Of a stretch of 64,000 bases of DNA, positions 10,801-19,833 are shown piece by piece. Position numbers and translations under genes: made by a program. Under the pieces are notes generated by a model, which saw nothing but the letters and a program-made list of their open reading frames with translations, was not told where the DNA came from and searched no databases. The first letter of the stretch is position 1. Every line of letters begins with the position of its first letter. This DNA is from Gremmenia infestans (taxonomy: Eukaryota; Ascomycota; Leotiomycetes; Helotiales; Hamatocanthoscyphaceae): contig JAFEVB010000031.1 in assembly GCA_032629725.1 (NCBI GenBank), forward strand, positions 248,001-312,000. Reading direction: 5' to 3'.

Positions 10801-12610
10801 ACACGACCGCGGGCTATGATAATCTGGCTGCTGGTGTCCGGCTCTCTATTGGACTTTCAACGAATTTAGACATTTCACACAAACGTTCAGCATATGGACA
10901 GCCGCAGCCACTTCCGTTGCTACCTATAAACAAACATTCCACTGGTGGTGATGTCGAGGAAGAGGAAGCTCCACTATCTGCTGGTCCGGAAGAAAAGACG
11001 AACATTGATGGAGGCGCCGAAGGTAATCCCACATCGTCCAACGTTCAATTGGACTCCGTAAAATGCTCTTCGGAGCTGAATAGCGGCGATGAGGATCGGA
11101 GAGCGATGTCCTCTAAGCCAGCGCGCCCAGACGCGCGGCAACCAAGCGATCCAGGAAGTGTTTCCGCTGCCTCTCGTGAAAACCCAAAAGGAGGCCTAAG
11201 AAATCTTGTCTCAAAGGTATTCAGGCCTCTATCGTCGAGATCTGATTTGGGAAGTATCGCAAGAAACAATCCCGGCCATAAACCTCATGACGCGGAACCT
11301 GGGAATGACACCAAGAACCCTCCACCCTCAGATCCAGCTCCAGTCTTCAGTCGGGCCGAAAAATTTGAAGATGAGAAGCGGAGGTTAATCGAGAGTTGCT
11401 TCTCCAAAAACCAGGATGGCATAGGTACAACTATCCAGATCTTATTAGGATCTCCGCTAACCTGCATGTTTCTAGTAGCAGAATCTTATATCACCCACAT
11501 CAGAGTTACCGAGGATGTTTTATATCCTGCCTCTCCACCACCTCCCACTTCCAACCCTAATAATATGAAAAAATCTCGTCTCATCGTTGTCGCCGTACAA
11601 ATCTCAGGCCGAATACGTGTACACAAAGCAAGGGAAAATGATAATGGGACCTTCTCCATAGGCAAAACATGGCAACTTGATGATTTAACAGCTATCAAGT
11701 CCTTTGACACTAGTACAGCGGAGGGCCTTCAAGAACTCCAATACGCGAAGGATGTGGGATTCACTCTGGTATTAGGCAAGCCATACTATTGGGAAGCAAA
11801 CTCGGTAAGGGAGAAGCAATTTTTCATCGCATCTCTTGTCAAGATATATACCAAATATAATGGGGGCAAAGTGCCAGAACTCACCGGATTTGACTCCAGG
11901 GAGCGAGAACAGCTTTTGGGCGTTTCTGCAACTGTACCACCTCCTGCGCCGGGCCTCGATGCCAAAGTACAAGAGGAGCTGAACAACGGAGGAGTTCAGG
12001 ATCAGATGACTACCCTGCAAGCGTCGCTGAGTCGAGAGCTCAAAATAAGACAGGGTAGTGAAAAACTATTAGAGACTTGGAACACAAAGAAAGGCAAACA
12101 AACAAAGGAGACACGGCAGAGGGTGGAAAAGGAATTGAATCAGTCCAACAGGAATATTAAGCTGCTGAGAAACCAAATATCAGACTTACAGAGGTCAAAG
12201 ATATCCTCCAATCCCACTGCTTTATCTACCAGCGCTACCTCATCAGACGGGTACGACTCTGAGGTCCATTTGTATCAAAGCGTTCTAAAAGGGCCATGCT
12301 CTATATGCGGGAAGGAGCTGGAGCATGACGGTGTGCAAACGGTGCCGTGTGAGCAGAAGTTTCACCTCAATTGTCTAATTGCGTGGCAGAGAAACCATGG
12401 ACTCAAGTGTCCTCAATGGTAAGTTTCCTCTTCCCGCGTTATCTTTCGGAGATACTGATTAGTGTCACTTGCAGTGAAATTGAATTGCCACCAGCCTCTC
12501 TGGTTACCAATATGACCAAATCACCAGCGGTTGATACTCACAGCGAGATAACAACCTCAGAGCCACCGGAAAATGCTGATAACATGGGAGATGCATCCAT
12601 TCAAAATTAA
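7822..12610 (+). CDS. Mosaic RING protein: helical N-domain, C2H2-like fingers, UBX-like, Rsp5-type C2, Sec3-PIP2 domain, RING
   Basis: A candidate membrane-associated E3 ligase or adaptor (inference) of about 1472 residues. Exons: 7822-8101, 8308-9079, 9134-11424, 11479-12418 and 12475-12610. Order of parts seen: a fungal N-terminal helical domain with the block RFKIWAGNIGA (residues 1-93); a cluster of C2H2-type fingers from FECPYC to HMEQLALFAIPRG (about 333-492); a bromodomain-like helical piece (about 543-606); a UBX-like fold with LAFVECYDLL and GYDHQYQFGLV (about 646-750); a C2 domain like Rsp5/NEDD4 starting NLRLTIFG (about 796-930); a Sec3 N-terminal PIP2-binding domain with FEDEKRRLIESCF and FFIASLVKIYTKYNGGK (about 1089-1262); a coiled coil; and a RING from CSICGKEL to CPQC (about 1388-1428). 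The last RING cysteine is split by an intron. The frame continues past the TAA at 12608 (see next entries). Module calls come from remembered family patterns. Confidence 0.78.
8176..8211 (+). repeat. 36-bp dispersed repeat, copy 2 (inside intron 1 of the mosaic gene)
   Basis: This copy lies in the 206 nt first intron (8102-8307), which is about four times longer than the other introns of the gene. Its core, TTCCACGCTGCGTGGCA, is nearly palindromic. It pairs with 7574-7609. Confidence 0.6.
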
Positions 12611-13237
12611 CCCACACCACCAAGGAACACTGACACAAACCACCAAGGACTCGAACCGGAAGTACCTGATGCGCTAGAAAAAGCTACCGCCAAAGGCAAA
12701 GGCAAAGGCAAACAGAACGAGGAGAATGCAGCCGTAGATGATTCGCGGCCTATAAGCTACGTTCGTGGCGTCCACACGACTGATCTTGGCACTGACGCCG
12801 ATTCCTTGGATTTTGCAGAGAGAACCAACACAAAAACTCTCGCCAAGCGCCATTCCGGAGCTGAAGCATCCGGAGCTACTTCTACCACAGATGCAATCAC
12901 ACCACGGGGTATTGGTGAAGATCAATCAAACCTTGAGCTAGAAACACGAATACCTATATCACCAGAAGGCGAATCAGGGGAATGCGATATTTGTGGCGCG
13001 ATGAGGATGGTTTGGCTATGTGCTCAATGTAATGACGCGAAGTTCTGTGATAGCTGCTGGAATTTTCAAGTCTCACACCGTCCTGGGTTTGTGGGCTTGA
13101 CAGGTAAGCCACACGAAAAGCTTCGTCCTAGTATTGAGCGACTAGCCGGCATTTCTGTGGGAATTTCACCTCCAAAAGAGACGAAGGACCTGCTGTCGTC
13201 GTCGAATATGCAAACACCGAGTGGCCATGAAGAATGA
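12611..13237 (+). pseudogene. Stop-flanked in-frame continuation with a Cys-rich finger
   Basis: This segment is open for 208 codons in exactly the frame of the preceding exon, directly after the TAA at 12608-12610. It has no ATG until the middle of its Cys-rich domain, so it is unlikely to be a separate gene. A basic GKGKGK run precedes the finger CDICGAMRMVWLCAQC..CDSCW, followed by VSHRPGFVGLTGKPHEKL. That combination is common in fungal multidomain proteins with ankyrin or dynamin-like GTPase partners. It ends at an in-frame TGA (13235-13237). The likely explanation is one long gene broken by two nonsense codons. Alternatives are weak introns, readthrough or sequence error. Confidence 0.55.
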
Positions 13238-15307
13238 TTTGCGCATGTATGCTTGCTTCCCTCATCTTCTCAACACTTCCCTTTTGAGAAAGACACCCCA
13301 GCATATAGACGGTCCCTATCTAGAGGTCTGGATCGGCTGGTATGGATCCAAGATTCGCATTCGTCGTCCTTTAAGCGTGCAATAGACGCTAGTTTCCGGG
13401 AGGCCCTACACGGACGTCCGTGGCATACCTTTGAGGTGGTCAAACGCGCCGGCCCAGGTGACTTCTCATTGCTGCGTCAACAACTTGCGATGAACACGAA
13501 TCCCCAATCATATAACAGAGAGTTCCTCGAAAGAGACTGCGCTGTATTGTACAAAGATGAAATGCATCCCATACTGTATATCGCATTGTCGCAGGGCACT
13601 CTTTCCTGGCATGAGATCAAAAGATTGCCCCCTTATATGTATGCCCGGGTTCAGGATCCGGATATAGAGCTGGCTTGGCAATATGATCCAATGCTCGATG
13701 GATCTAAAGATGACCTTCTGACGGCTTGTCATAAGGGTTTACTCGATATAGCGCAGCAGAGACTTAAAGAAAGGCCACAAGATCTAAATGACACCGATCC
13801 AGGTCATCATACACCACTCCACATAGCCAGCATGAAAGGTCGTACGGATATTGTCAGGCTTCTTCTGGACAATAATTGTATTGTGAATTCTCAGAATGAA
13901 TTAAAAGACACCCCGCTACATGATGCCATTGGATACGGACACACGAAGATTGGCAAATTGCTTCTCGATGCTGGAGCGAATCCTTTTAATCTTAATCTTC
14001 GTGGAGAGGAAGCTCTTGATATAGTATGGAATAACGAAAAGGACCAAGTCTTCACAAGGGACGAAGGAGCTGATATGAGAGATGCTATCATAGGAGCAAT
14101 GGAGGGTTATCTGTGGACAGATGAAAAGTTGCTTGAAATTACTACGAAGGGTCGACTAAAGGAAGAGGAAGAAGAAGAGAAGCAGCTCGTATCGCGAATG
14201 TTAGCCGAATGGAAACCTAATGAAGCTGGGCAGTTTTCACAGGAAACAATTGCTGTTAAGCAAGGAATAGAGGAAGAGGTCAAAGTTCGTGACACGGCAG
14301 GTACAACTTCTCCTGAAAGTGGACTACCTGACAATTATGGGTTGGCATGGCCCATAGACCGAGTTCTTCTGTGGCTGGATGCCAATAGCTTTTCTACTGA
14401 ATGGCAGAAAACTTTTAAAACGCTGGACATTTGCGGTTCTCGGTTTCTAGAACTAGGCAATCGCCGTAAAGGAAAAGGAAATCTCGGCGTGCTACATCAA
14501 CGAATTTATCCTCGGCTGGAGAAAGAGTGTTCTGACAATGGCATTGAGTGGGACCTGGCCACAAACCGCGAGGAAGGTGATAGACTGCGCCAATTAATTC
14601 ATGTTATTGTCACGGGCCGGGAAGCAAACTTCCTCAAGAAAGCAGGCCGCCTACCGCCCCAAGATATAGGCGAGAGCTCGAAAAATCCTCGGGCAGGACG
14701 TACCATGGTTGTCGACAACATTCCTTCTATCAGCACCGAGGTGGTCGGAATGTGTTCGGTTTGTGGGGATGCTATCAAGCATGGTACCTATATGCAAGCA
14801 GTGCCGTGTGAGCATATGTTTCATAATACTTGTTCTATGGCTATGCAAGGGTATAACACATCTGATTGTCCCATCTGGTAAGTCTGGCCTTAACATGACT
14901 TTAGTACCCTACTAATTAAGTGCAGTAACATTCGACACCCAAGAGAATTAACCGACCGCGATATGTACTCGTCCGACAACCCGATGAAGTCCGAACCAGA
15001 CCTACGTATGATAGACACGCCTTCTAGCTCAAAACTTGCAAGCAGACCGGATATAAAGGGCCTTGAGGGTGCAACTCCCCGAGATATCACACCTCGGTCC
15101 GCCCGTTCCAGAGCATTTGATTTGAACGAGGACGATGAAGCAGGCGAAAGCGGCAATCAAGACAGCAGCGATATCTCCATTGCTGCCGAGTCAAGAGAAT
15201 CCCCTTGGCCTCTGGGCTCCAAGATACCGGACTTAGACTCGTCTTTGCCTTCCACGAAACCGAACATCGTATCCCAGAAAGGAGTTTTCGAGGAAGCACA
15301 AACGTAA
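13238..15307 (+). CDS. Ankyrin - Bck1-type SAM - RING segment; start uncertain
   Basis: The frame of the two preceding segments continues after the TGA at 13235, with an intron at 14878-14925 and a stop at 15305-15307. The first in-frame ATG is at 13490 and would truncate the first conserved block, so this is either the 3' part of the upstream gene or a gene whose start I cannot see. Parts: an unassigned block (FKRAIDASFREALHGRPW, about 13370-13680); two to three ankyrin repeats (TPLHIASMKGRTDIVRLLL and TPLHDAIGYGHTKIGKLLL, 13790-14030); an acidic coil; a SAM domain resembling that of the MAPKKK Bck1 (WPIDRVLLWLDANSFSTEW to EGDRLRQLI, about 14345-14605), with no kinase; and a RING from CSVCGDAI to CPIC. 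The RING intron splits the final Cys codon, as in the upstream RING. Confidence 0.6.
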
Positions 15308-15726
15308 ATTCATAGTTCCCGTACCACAGAACCCAAACTGAAATCACGAGACCTATTCCAACATAGGTGACACGATTACAAAGCTCCCGCGCGGCTTCAT
15401 GGCCCATCTACAGAAACACTTCGATCGCATCCTCGAGGGCACAGAAAAGCCCCCAGGATATGATGACGCAGACGTGAGGCGTACATTTTCCGAAGTCTTA
15501 TGTATCTTTTACTGCGGAAGGGCTCTGGCCAGAGCATGATGAGGAGATCAGCGTAGAAGAGCTCCTGAAAACGTTTCATGTGGCCGTATCTAAAAGGCAC
15601 TTGGGTGGCGAGGTGCTTAATTGGCACAATGAGCTTTTTGGGGCGCTGGTTAGTGACATGCTCAAGGAGATTAGGGGTGTGTCGATGGCTGAGTTGATGC
15701 GGGGAGTAGATAGACAGGGGTTGTAG
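15308..15726 (+). pseudogene. Coding-like tail fragments, frameshifted
   Basis: One frame is open at 15367-15537 (DTITKLPRGFMAHLQKHFDR...). A second frame takes over near the TTTT run at about 15508 and is open to the TAG at 15724-15726 (EEISVEELLKTFHVAVSKRH...). Both read like protein, and a one-base change would join them. I found no phase-compatible intron linking them to 15307. They may be the decayed 3' end of the mosaic locus or a fragment of another gene. The family is not recognised. Confidence 0.4.
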
Positions 15727-16429
15727 AAGAGTAGGATTGTAAGTAGAGAAGTAGAGAGAGTAGCGATTGACAAGACAACCGGAACGGGGGCTACTGAGAA
15801 ACAAGAGAAAGATAGACGTCGTGGTGGTGTTGATGGAGGAGTATAATTGAAAATAGCGTACGAGGGGACAGTGGAAAAAGGGGGACTTATGAAATAAAGC
15901 CGAGAAGATAGCTAGCCAGGATATATATACCCAAGCCAGAATGAATATCCAGCACAAAGGATCCACGAAGTTTACTTACACTGCGAACAGAATCTCCTCA
16001 CGTTAAATAAAACCCAGAAGGTAGGAACAGATATTGTATCTAGTATTCAACAATAGGCTATATCCCCATCGCATGCATGAATTGAGATTAACACCATCTA
16101 ATCTTTTATTTCCATCTACATGTATCTACAACACTTCTACATCTATACGATGTCTTTCATTCGCTCGCTCTCCTGTGTATCCGCATCCAATGCGCCTGGC
16201 TAGCCCAGCCATGCTCCTACCCACATCATGTACAAAATCGTACATTATAATTGCTCCTAAACGCCCATTTTTCAACATGCTGTGTCTCTTGATAACGCAA
16301 AGTTCAGCTCAAAGAAAGAAGAGTGCTCATCCATGCATCTTCGCTGCAGATGCATCCACCATGCATTCTTATATCGTTCATCGAATCATTCCGTGCCATT
16401 TCTACATTGGGGTGAGATGAACCTCTCAC
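15727..16429. other. Intergenic, no gene recognised
   Basis: Nothing coding is seen. The right half is the likely 3' region of the minus-strand deubiquitinase. Confidence 0.5.
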
Positions 16430-18433
16430 TCATTCCTCAACCTCCTTCTCCAACTCATAGAAAAGCATATAGACCTCCCTCTGCATACCCAGAACATCGC
16501 CCGTTTTACACTCCTTGACCTTCTCATCTGAAATGCGCCACCAGCGGCTATCACTCGCTAGTTTCTTCTTCTTCTTCGGCGCTCCATTCGTCGCGGCCGT
16601 GTGCTTGGATTCGTTGCTGGGAGTGGTGATGGTGGTTCCGTTGGTAGTAGTGGTGATGGTTCCATTGGTGGTAGTGGCCATGGTGTCATTTCTTGAAGAC
16701 GAGGTGCCGGATCGGAGGGAGGGGACGCGGGAGAGTGTTGATTTCGCGGAGCGCGCGAGGGAGCGCAGGGAGGATGTTTCTTTGTCCGAGTCCTTGTCCC
16801 GGGGCGCTGAGGTTGGGGCGAAGGAGGTGGTGGAGTTGGAGCTGGAGCCGTTTCTTGCTTTGCCATTGGTAGGGGGAGAGGATTCGCCGGATGCTCTGCT
16901 CGTGATAGGTAGTGAATTCGAGGATTGCGTGCTTGGGGAAAGTAACTCGGGCGTTGAACTCAGTGTGCTGGTTTCTAACTCTGGTCTCCGCTGCGGCGTA
17001 GATATCTGGGAGGGGAGGGGAGTAGCCGTTTTGGAGTACACGCCTGAGGTGTGGAAAGTGTTTGGTGTCGAGAACGGCTGTACGATGTTTTGTCTCCTGA
17101 AACTCTCATAGTGGCCAGAATGATGGCTGCCCTTGTGACATACCACACTAAGCAGTCTATACATCTTCTTATCAAGTAATCCGCCCAGCCGTAACCGTTC
17201 GGGAAAGGATACTTTTGCGGAATTCTTCATCGATGAGTTCCCAAGCTCGAAAATGGAGCGTGAGAGATGAATGGCAAGGATCTTGGGAAACTTGGTAACG
17301 CGTATATGTCGGTCAATTTGCCTTTTCGGTGCGAATTTTGAGTCCGGCATCTCGACATCCGTTAACTCTTCCTCGGGATTCATCTCAATAGCTTCTTCCA
17401 ACCTCTTTATATTCCCTTCTGTTTTAAGCTTGAACTTCTCTGATGTAGATTTTGCATATTCGGCTTGAAATTCAGAGAGAGCATGTATCAGTCGGCATTT
17501 CTCGCATTTGAAACCTTCGATGTGCTCAGTTTTAAACATGCCGTCAAAACAGGTGTTGAGTGTGGTGCTGCCTGTCTGAGGCACGTTGAGGGTTAAAGAG
17601 CAGAATGTGCTGGCGGTGGGTTTGGGGGCGAAGCCGCATGTTAAACATTCGATTTGGGATGAAGAAATGCCTTCGAGGGGGAAGCCGTCTTCTTCTTCGG
17701 CTGGTAAAACGATTCGTTGCTTTTCTGATTCCGATATGTGGCCATTTGTCTGGGTCGAATCCAGATTTGAGCCATTTGAAAGGTGTTCAGCCTCCAGAGA
17801 ATCCCTATCCTCTTCACCCAGCTTCAGTCGCAGTCCATTCGTCAACCTTTTCCTCGCTTGTGCCCTCGCTCTCTGTCCAGCGTGATATTCATCCGACAAC
17901 CTTTCCGCAACAACTTGTAGAAATTCTTGGGCATCCTGCTGTTGCCGTGAGATCCTCTGCTTGAAAGCCTGCTCTAAAGCCACCACAAACCCCGCCGCCG
18001 AAATCGTCTTTTTGTATATAGGCCTCTCGTTCAGCGCATCCAGAATCTCCTTCAAGCCTTGCGTCACTATCCCCCTCTGCCTCCCCTCTATCTTCCACGC
18101 CGGCTTCTCCTTGCTGGGTGTCTCCGCAAGCTCCCTGTACACCTCCGGCCCATCTAAATTCCTCCGGTGCGTTTCGCGAATCAAGTAGACTCTTAAATCC
18201 CCCAGACCTGCCAGGGCTTGCAGAACAGAATTTATAAAGCAGTCGTTTGCGGGGTTTGAGAGGCCAACTATGCCTCGTTTTCGGGAGGAGGCAGAAGTAT
18301 TGCCCGATTCGCCATCAATGGAGAAGGTGGGCTGGAAGACGTAGATGAGTGTTATGGCGGCCAGGGATGTAGCGACGGCATATTTCGCTATTGTATGGGT
18401 CTGCTCTGGCATTTCGAGTTTGGATTGTAACAA
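16430..18433 (-). CDS. ubp16: Ubiquitin-specific protease, UBP16-like
   Basis: A cysteine deubiquitinase that removes ubiquitin from proteins. The gene is intronless with 667 residues. The N-terminus has one hydrophobic helix (YAVATSLAAITLIYVF, about residues 18-34), as in yeast Ubp16, which is anchored in the mitochondrial outer membrane. The Cys box is GLSNPANDCFINSVLQAL (about 54-71). The His box is KGSHHSGHYESFRR, and the final WWRISDEKVKEC carries the third catalytic position. The insert between the Cys box and the His box has a CxxC pair (CLTCG and CEKC), consistent with the USP zinc ribbon. A long Ser/Thr-rich spacer, including Thr/Asn runs, separates the His box from the C-terminal motif. 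Assignment to the UBP16 subfamily rests on the N-terminal anchor plus domain order. Confidence 0.85.
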   Translation of the reverse strand: MLQSKLEMPEQTHTIAKYAVATSLAAITLIYVFQPTFSIDGESGNTSASSRKRGIVGLSNPANDCFINSVLQALAGLGDLRVYLIRETHRRNLDGPEVYRELAETPSKEKPAWKIEGRQRGIVTQGLKEILDALNERPIYKKTISAAGFVVALEQAFKQRISRQQQDAQEFLQVVAERLSDEYHAGQRARAQARKRLTNGLRLKLGEEDRDSLEAEHLSNGSNLDSTQTNGHISESEKQRIVLPAEEEDGFPLEGISSSQIECLTCGFAPKPTASTFCSLTLNVPQTGSTTLNTCFDGMFKTEHIEGFKCEKCRLIHALSEFQAEYAKSTSEKFKLKTEGNIKRLEEAIEMNPEEELTDVEMPDSKFAPKRQIDRHIRVTKFPKILAIHLSRSIFELGNSSMKNSAKVSFPERLRLGGLLDKKMYRLLSVVCHKGSHHSGHYESFRRQNIVQPFSTPNTFHTSGVYSKTATPLPSQISTPQRRPELETSTLSSTPELLSPSTQSSNSLPITSRASGESSPPTNGKARNGSSSNSTTSFAPTSAPRDKDSDKETSSLRSLARSAKSTLSRVPSLRSGTSSSRNDTMATTTNGTITTTTNGTTITTPSNESKHTAATNGAPKKKKKLASDSRWWRISDEKVKECKTGDVLGMQREVYMLFYELEKEVEE

Positions 18434-18850
18434 ACGGATCTTTTGAGCGGGTGTTGTTAGGATCCTATTAGTATTACAAGCAAGGAATCGCGTGGTAAAG
18501 GGATATATATTTCCGGCTGCTCCGTAAGATCCGTTTAACGAGTGACTATCTTTCCCCCTCTGTTTCCCGCGATCGGTAAGGACAGCGTGGTATTTATATA
18601 TCTAGAAGTATTAATGCATTTTGAAGATTCAATGGCAGGGTGTTTGTGATTTGTACGGAATATGGAGGTGGTGCTGAATTACCATAAGTGGACTGCCACA
18701 TGGGGGACAATCTAATCGGCAACGGTGAGACGGCGTCTGGCATCGTCGGCTTCCGTTCCCGAAAAAATGAGGTGTGAGTGTAGTGAATTTTATTTCAATC
18801 AATCACTTTGAGCTTAAAGCCAACGCGACAGAGGAGCAGCAACCTTTACA
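18434..18850. other. Divergent intergenic region, UBP16-like / MRPL50
   Basis: This 417 bp interval separates two divergent starts and probably holds both promoters. No specific motif was assigned. Confidence 0.45.
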
Positions 18851-19833
18851 ATGGCGTCGCCTTTGCTATCGAGATCGCCACAATGCGTATCCTGTATCCG
18901 TCGTTCAGCTGGAAGCTTTGGAGAGAGACGTCTGTTTCCAGCTGGGCAGCAAATCCAAATCCGGGGAAAGAAGAAGACAGCCAGAACCGCGAATAAGGTC
19001 AACGCTCTTCTACGCGAAAACATCGATGGTTATGGCAAGCAAGGTAGATCAATATCCATTGAACCACTTCTATACGTGCTAATTGGCATCCAGGAACTGT
19101 TATTTCAGTCACTGCTGGTATGATGAGGAATCAATGGTTTCCCCAAAGACTGGCAGAGTACGCAACAGCTGCCAAGCTACAAGAACTCGGTTTGAAGGAA
19201 GAGGATGTCATTCAATTGGACAACATATCGAAAAGCAAGATCCTCGCCGATGAGAGAGAAGTCAAGAAAGCTGCGAAGGCAGAGGCGAAGGCTTTGACAA
19301 AGGCAAATACGGAGGCTAAGGGTACTATTCAAGAGCCGGTCTGGGAACCCGTTAAGCCTGTGGAGTTGGAGTTGTTGAGCGTATGTTTTCAAGATCCCCA
19401 GAGGAAGAAGGTGTAGTGCTGACATTTGAAACAGCCCCAAGACGCAACCCTTATAATAGCGAACCTCCTCCCCGCAAACCTAGAATTCTACCGCCAACCC
19501 ATCGCCGTGGCCCAACCAGCCAAGAAACTCTCCCCATCCCTCCAATCCAAAGCCTCCATCTCAGCCGCAGCAAAAGAATCACACGGTTCAAAAGGGAAGA
19601 CCAGTATCTACGGCTCTGTCTCCACGGCAGATATTTCTGCGAGTCTTAAGGCGATATTGGCAGAGCACGAGGATGGGGCAAGGGTGGTGTTGGGTCCTGA
19701 AGAGATTAGTTTTGTAGAGACGGAGGAAGAAGGGGATCGGGTGAAGCATTTGGGGGTTTTTGAGATTGATATTTGGCTCAAGGGGGCGCCAGATGCAGTG
19801 AGGAGGACAATCAAAGTTAGTGCTCAAGGGTGA
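18851..19833 (+). CDS. mrpl50: Mitochondrial large-subunit ribosomal protein bL9m
   Basis: A structural protein of the mitochondrial 54S subunit. Exons 18851-19043, 19094-19380 and 19435-19833 give 292 residues. The basic, Arg-rich N-terminus free of acidic residues (MASPLLSRSPQCVSCIRR) is a likely import presequence. The L9 signature follows: RGKKKT, then a core running through GYGKQGTVISVTAGMMRNQWFP and ending RLAEYATAAKLQEL, matching the bacterial L9 N-domain with its Gly-rich turn. A Lys/Ala/Glu helix is the linker, and the C-terminal domain resembles the yeast Mrpl50 extension. Splice junctions are clean (GTAGAT..CAG, branch GCTAAT; GTATGT..CAG). An overlapping frame starting at 18774 is out of frame and is ignored. 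Confidence 0.88.

Noticed and set aside
12475..12830. Intron that would remove the TAA at 12608
   Set aside because: Only GTTACC and GTTGAT donors exist upstream, both phase 0. The one good acceptor (TTTTGCAG at about 12825) is in another phase, so no consistent splice was found.
16515..17111. Plus-strand open frame of 198 codons
   Set aside because: It is antisense to the well-supported UBP16-like gene and has a Val/Glu-rich composition typical of a shadow frame.
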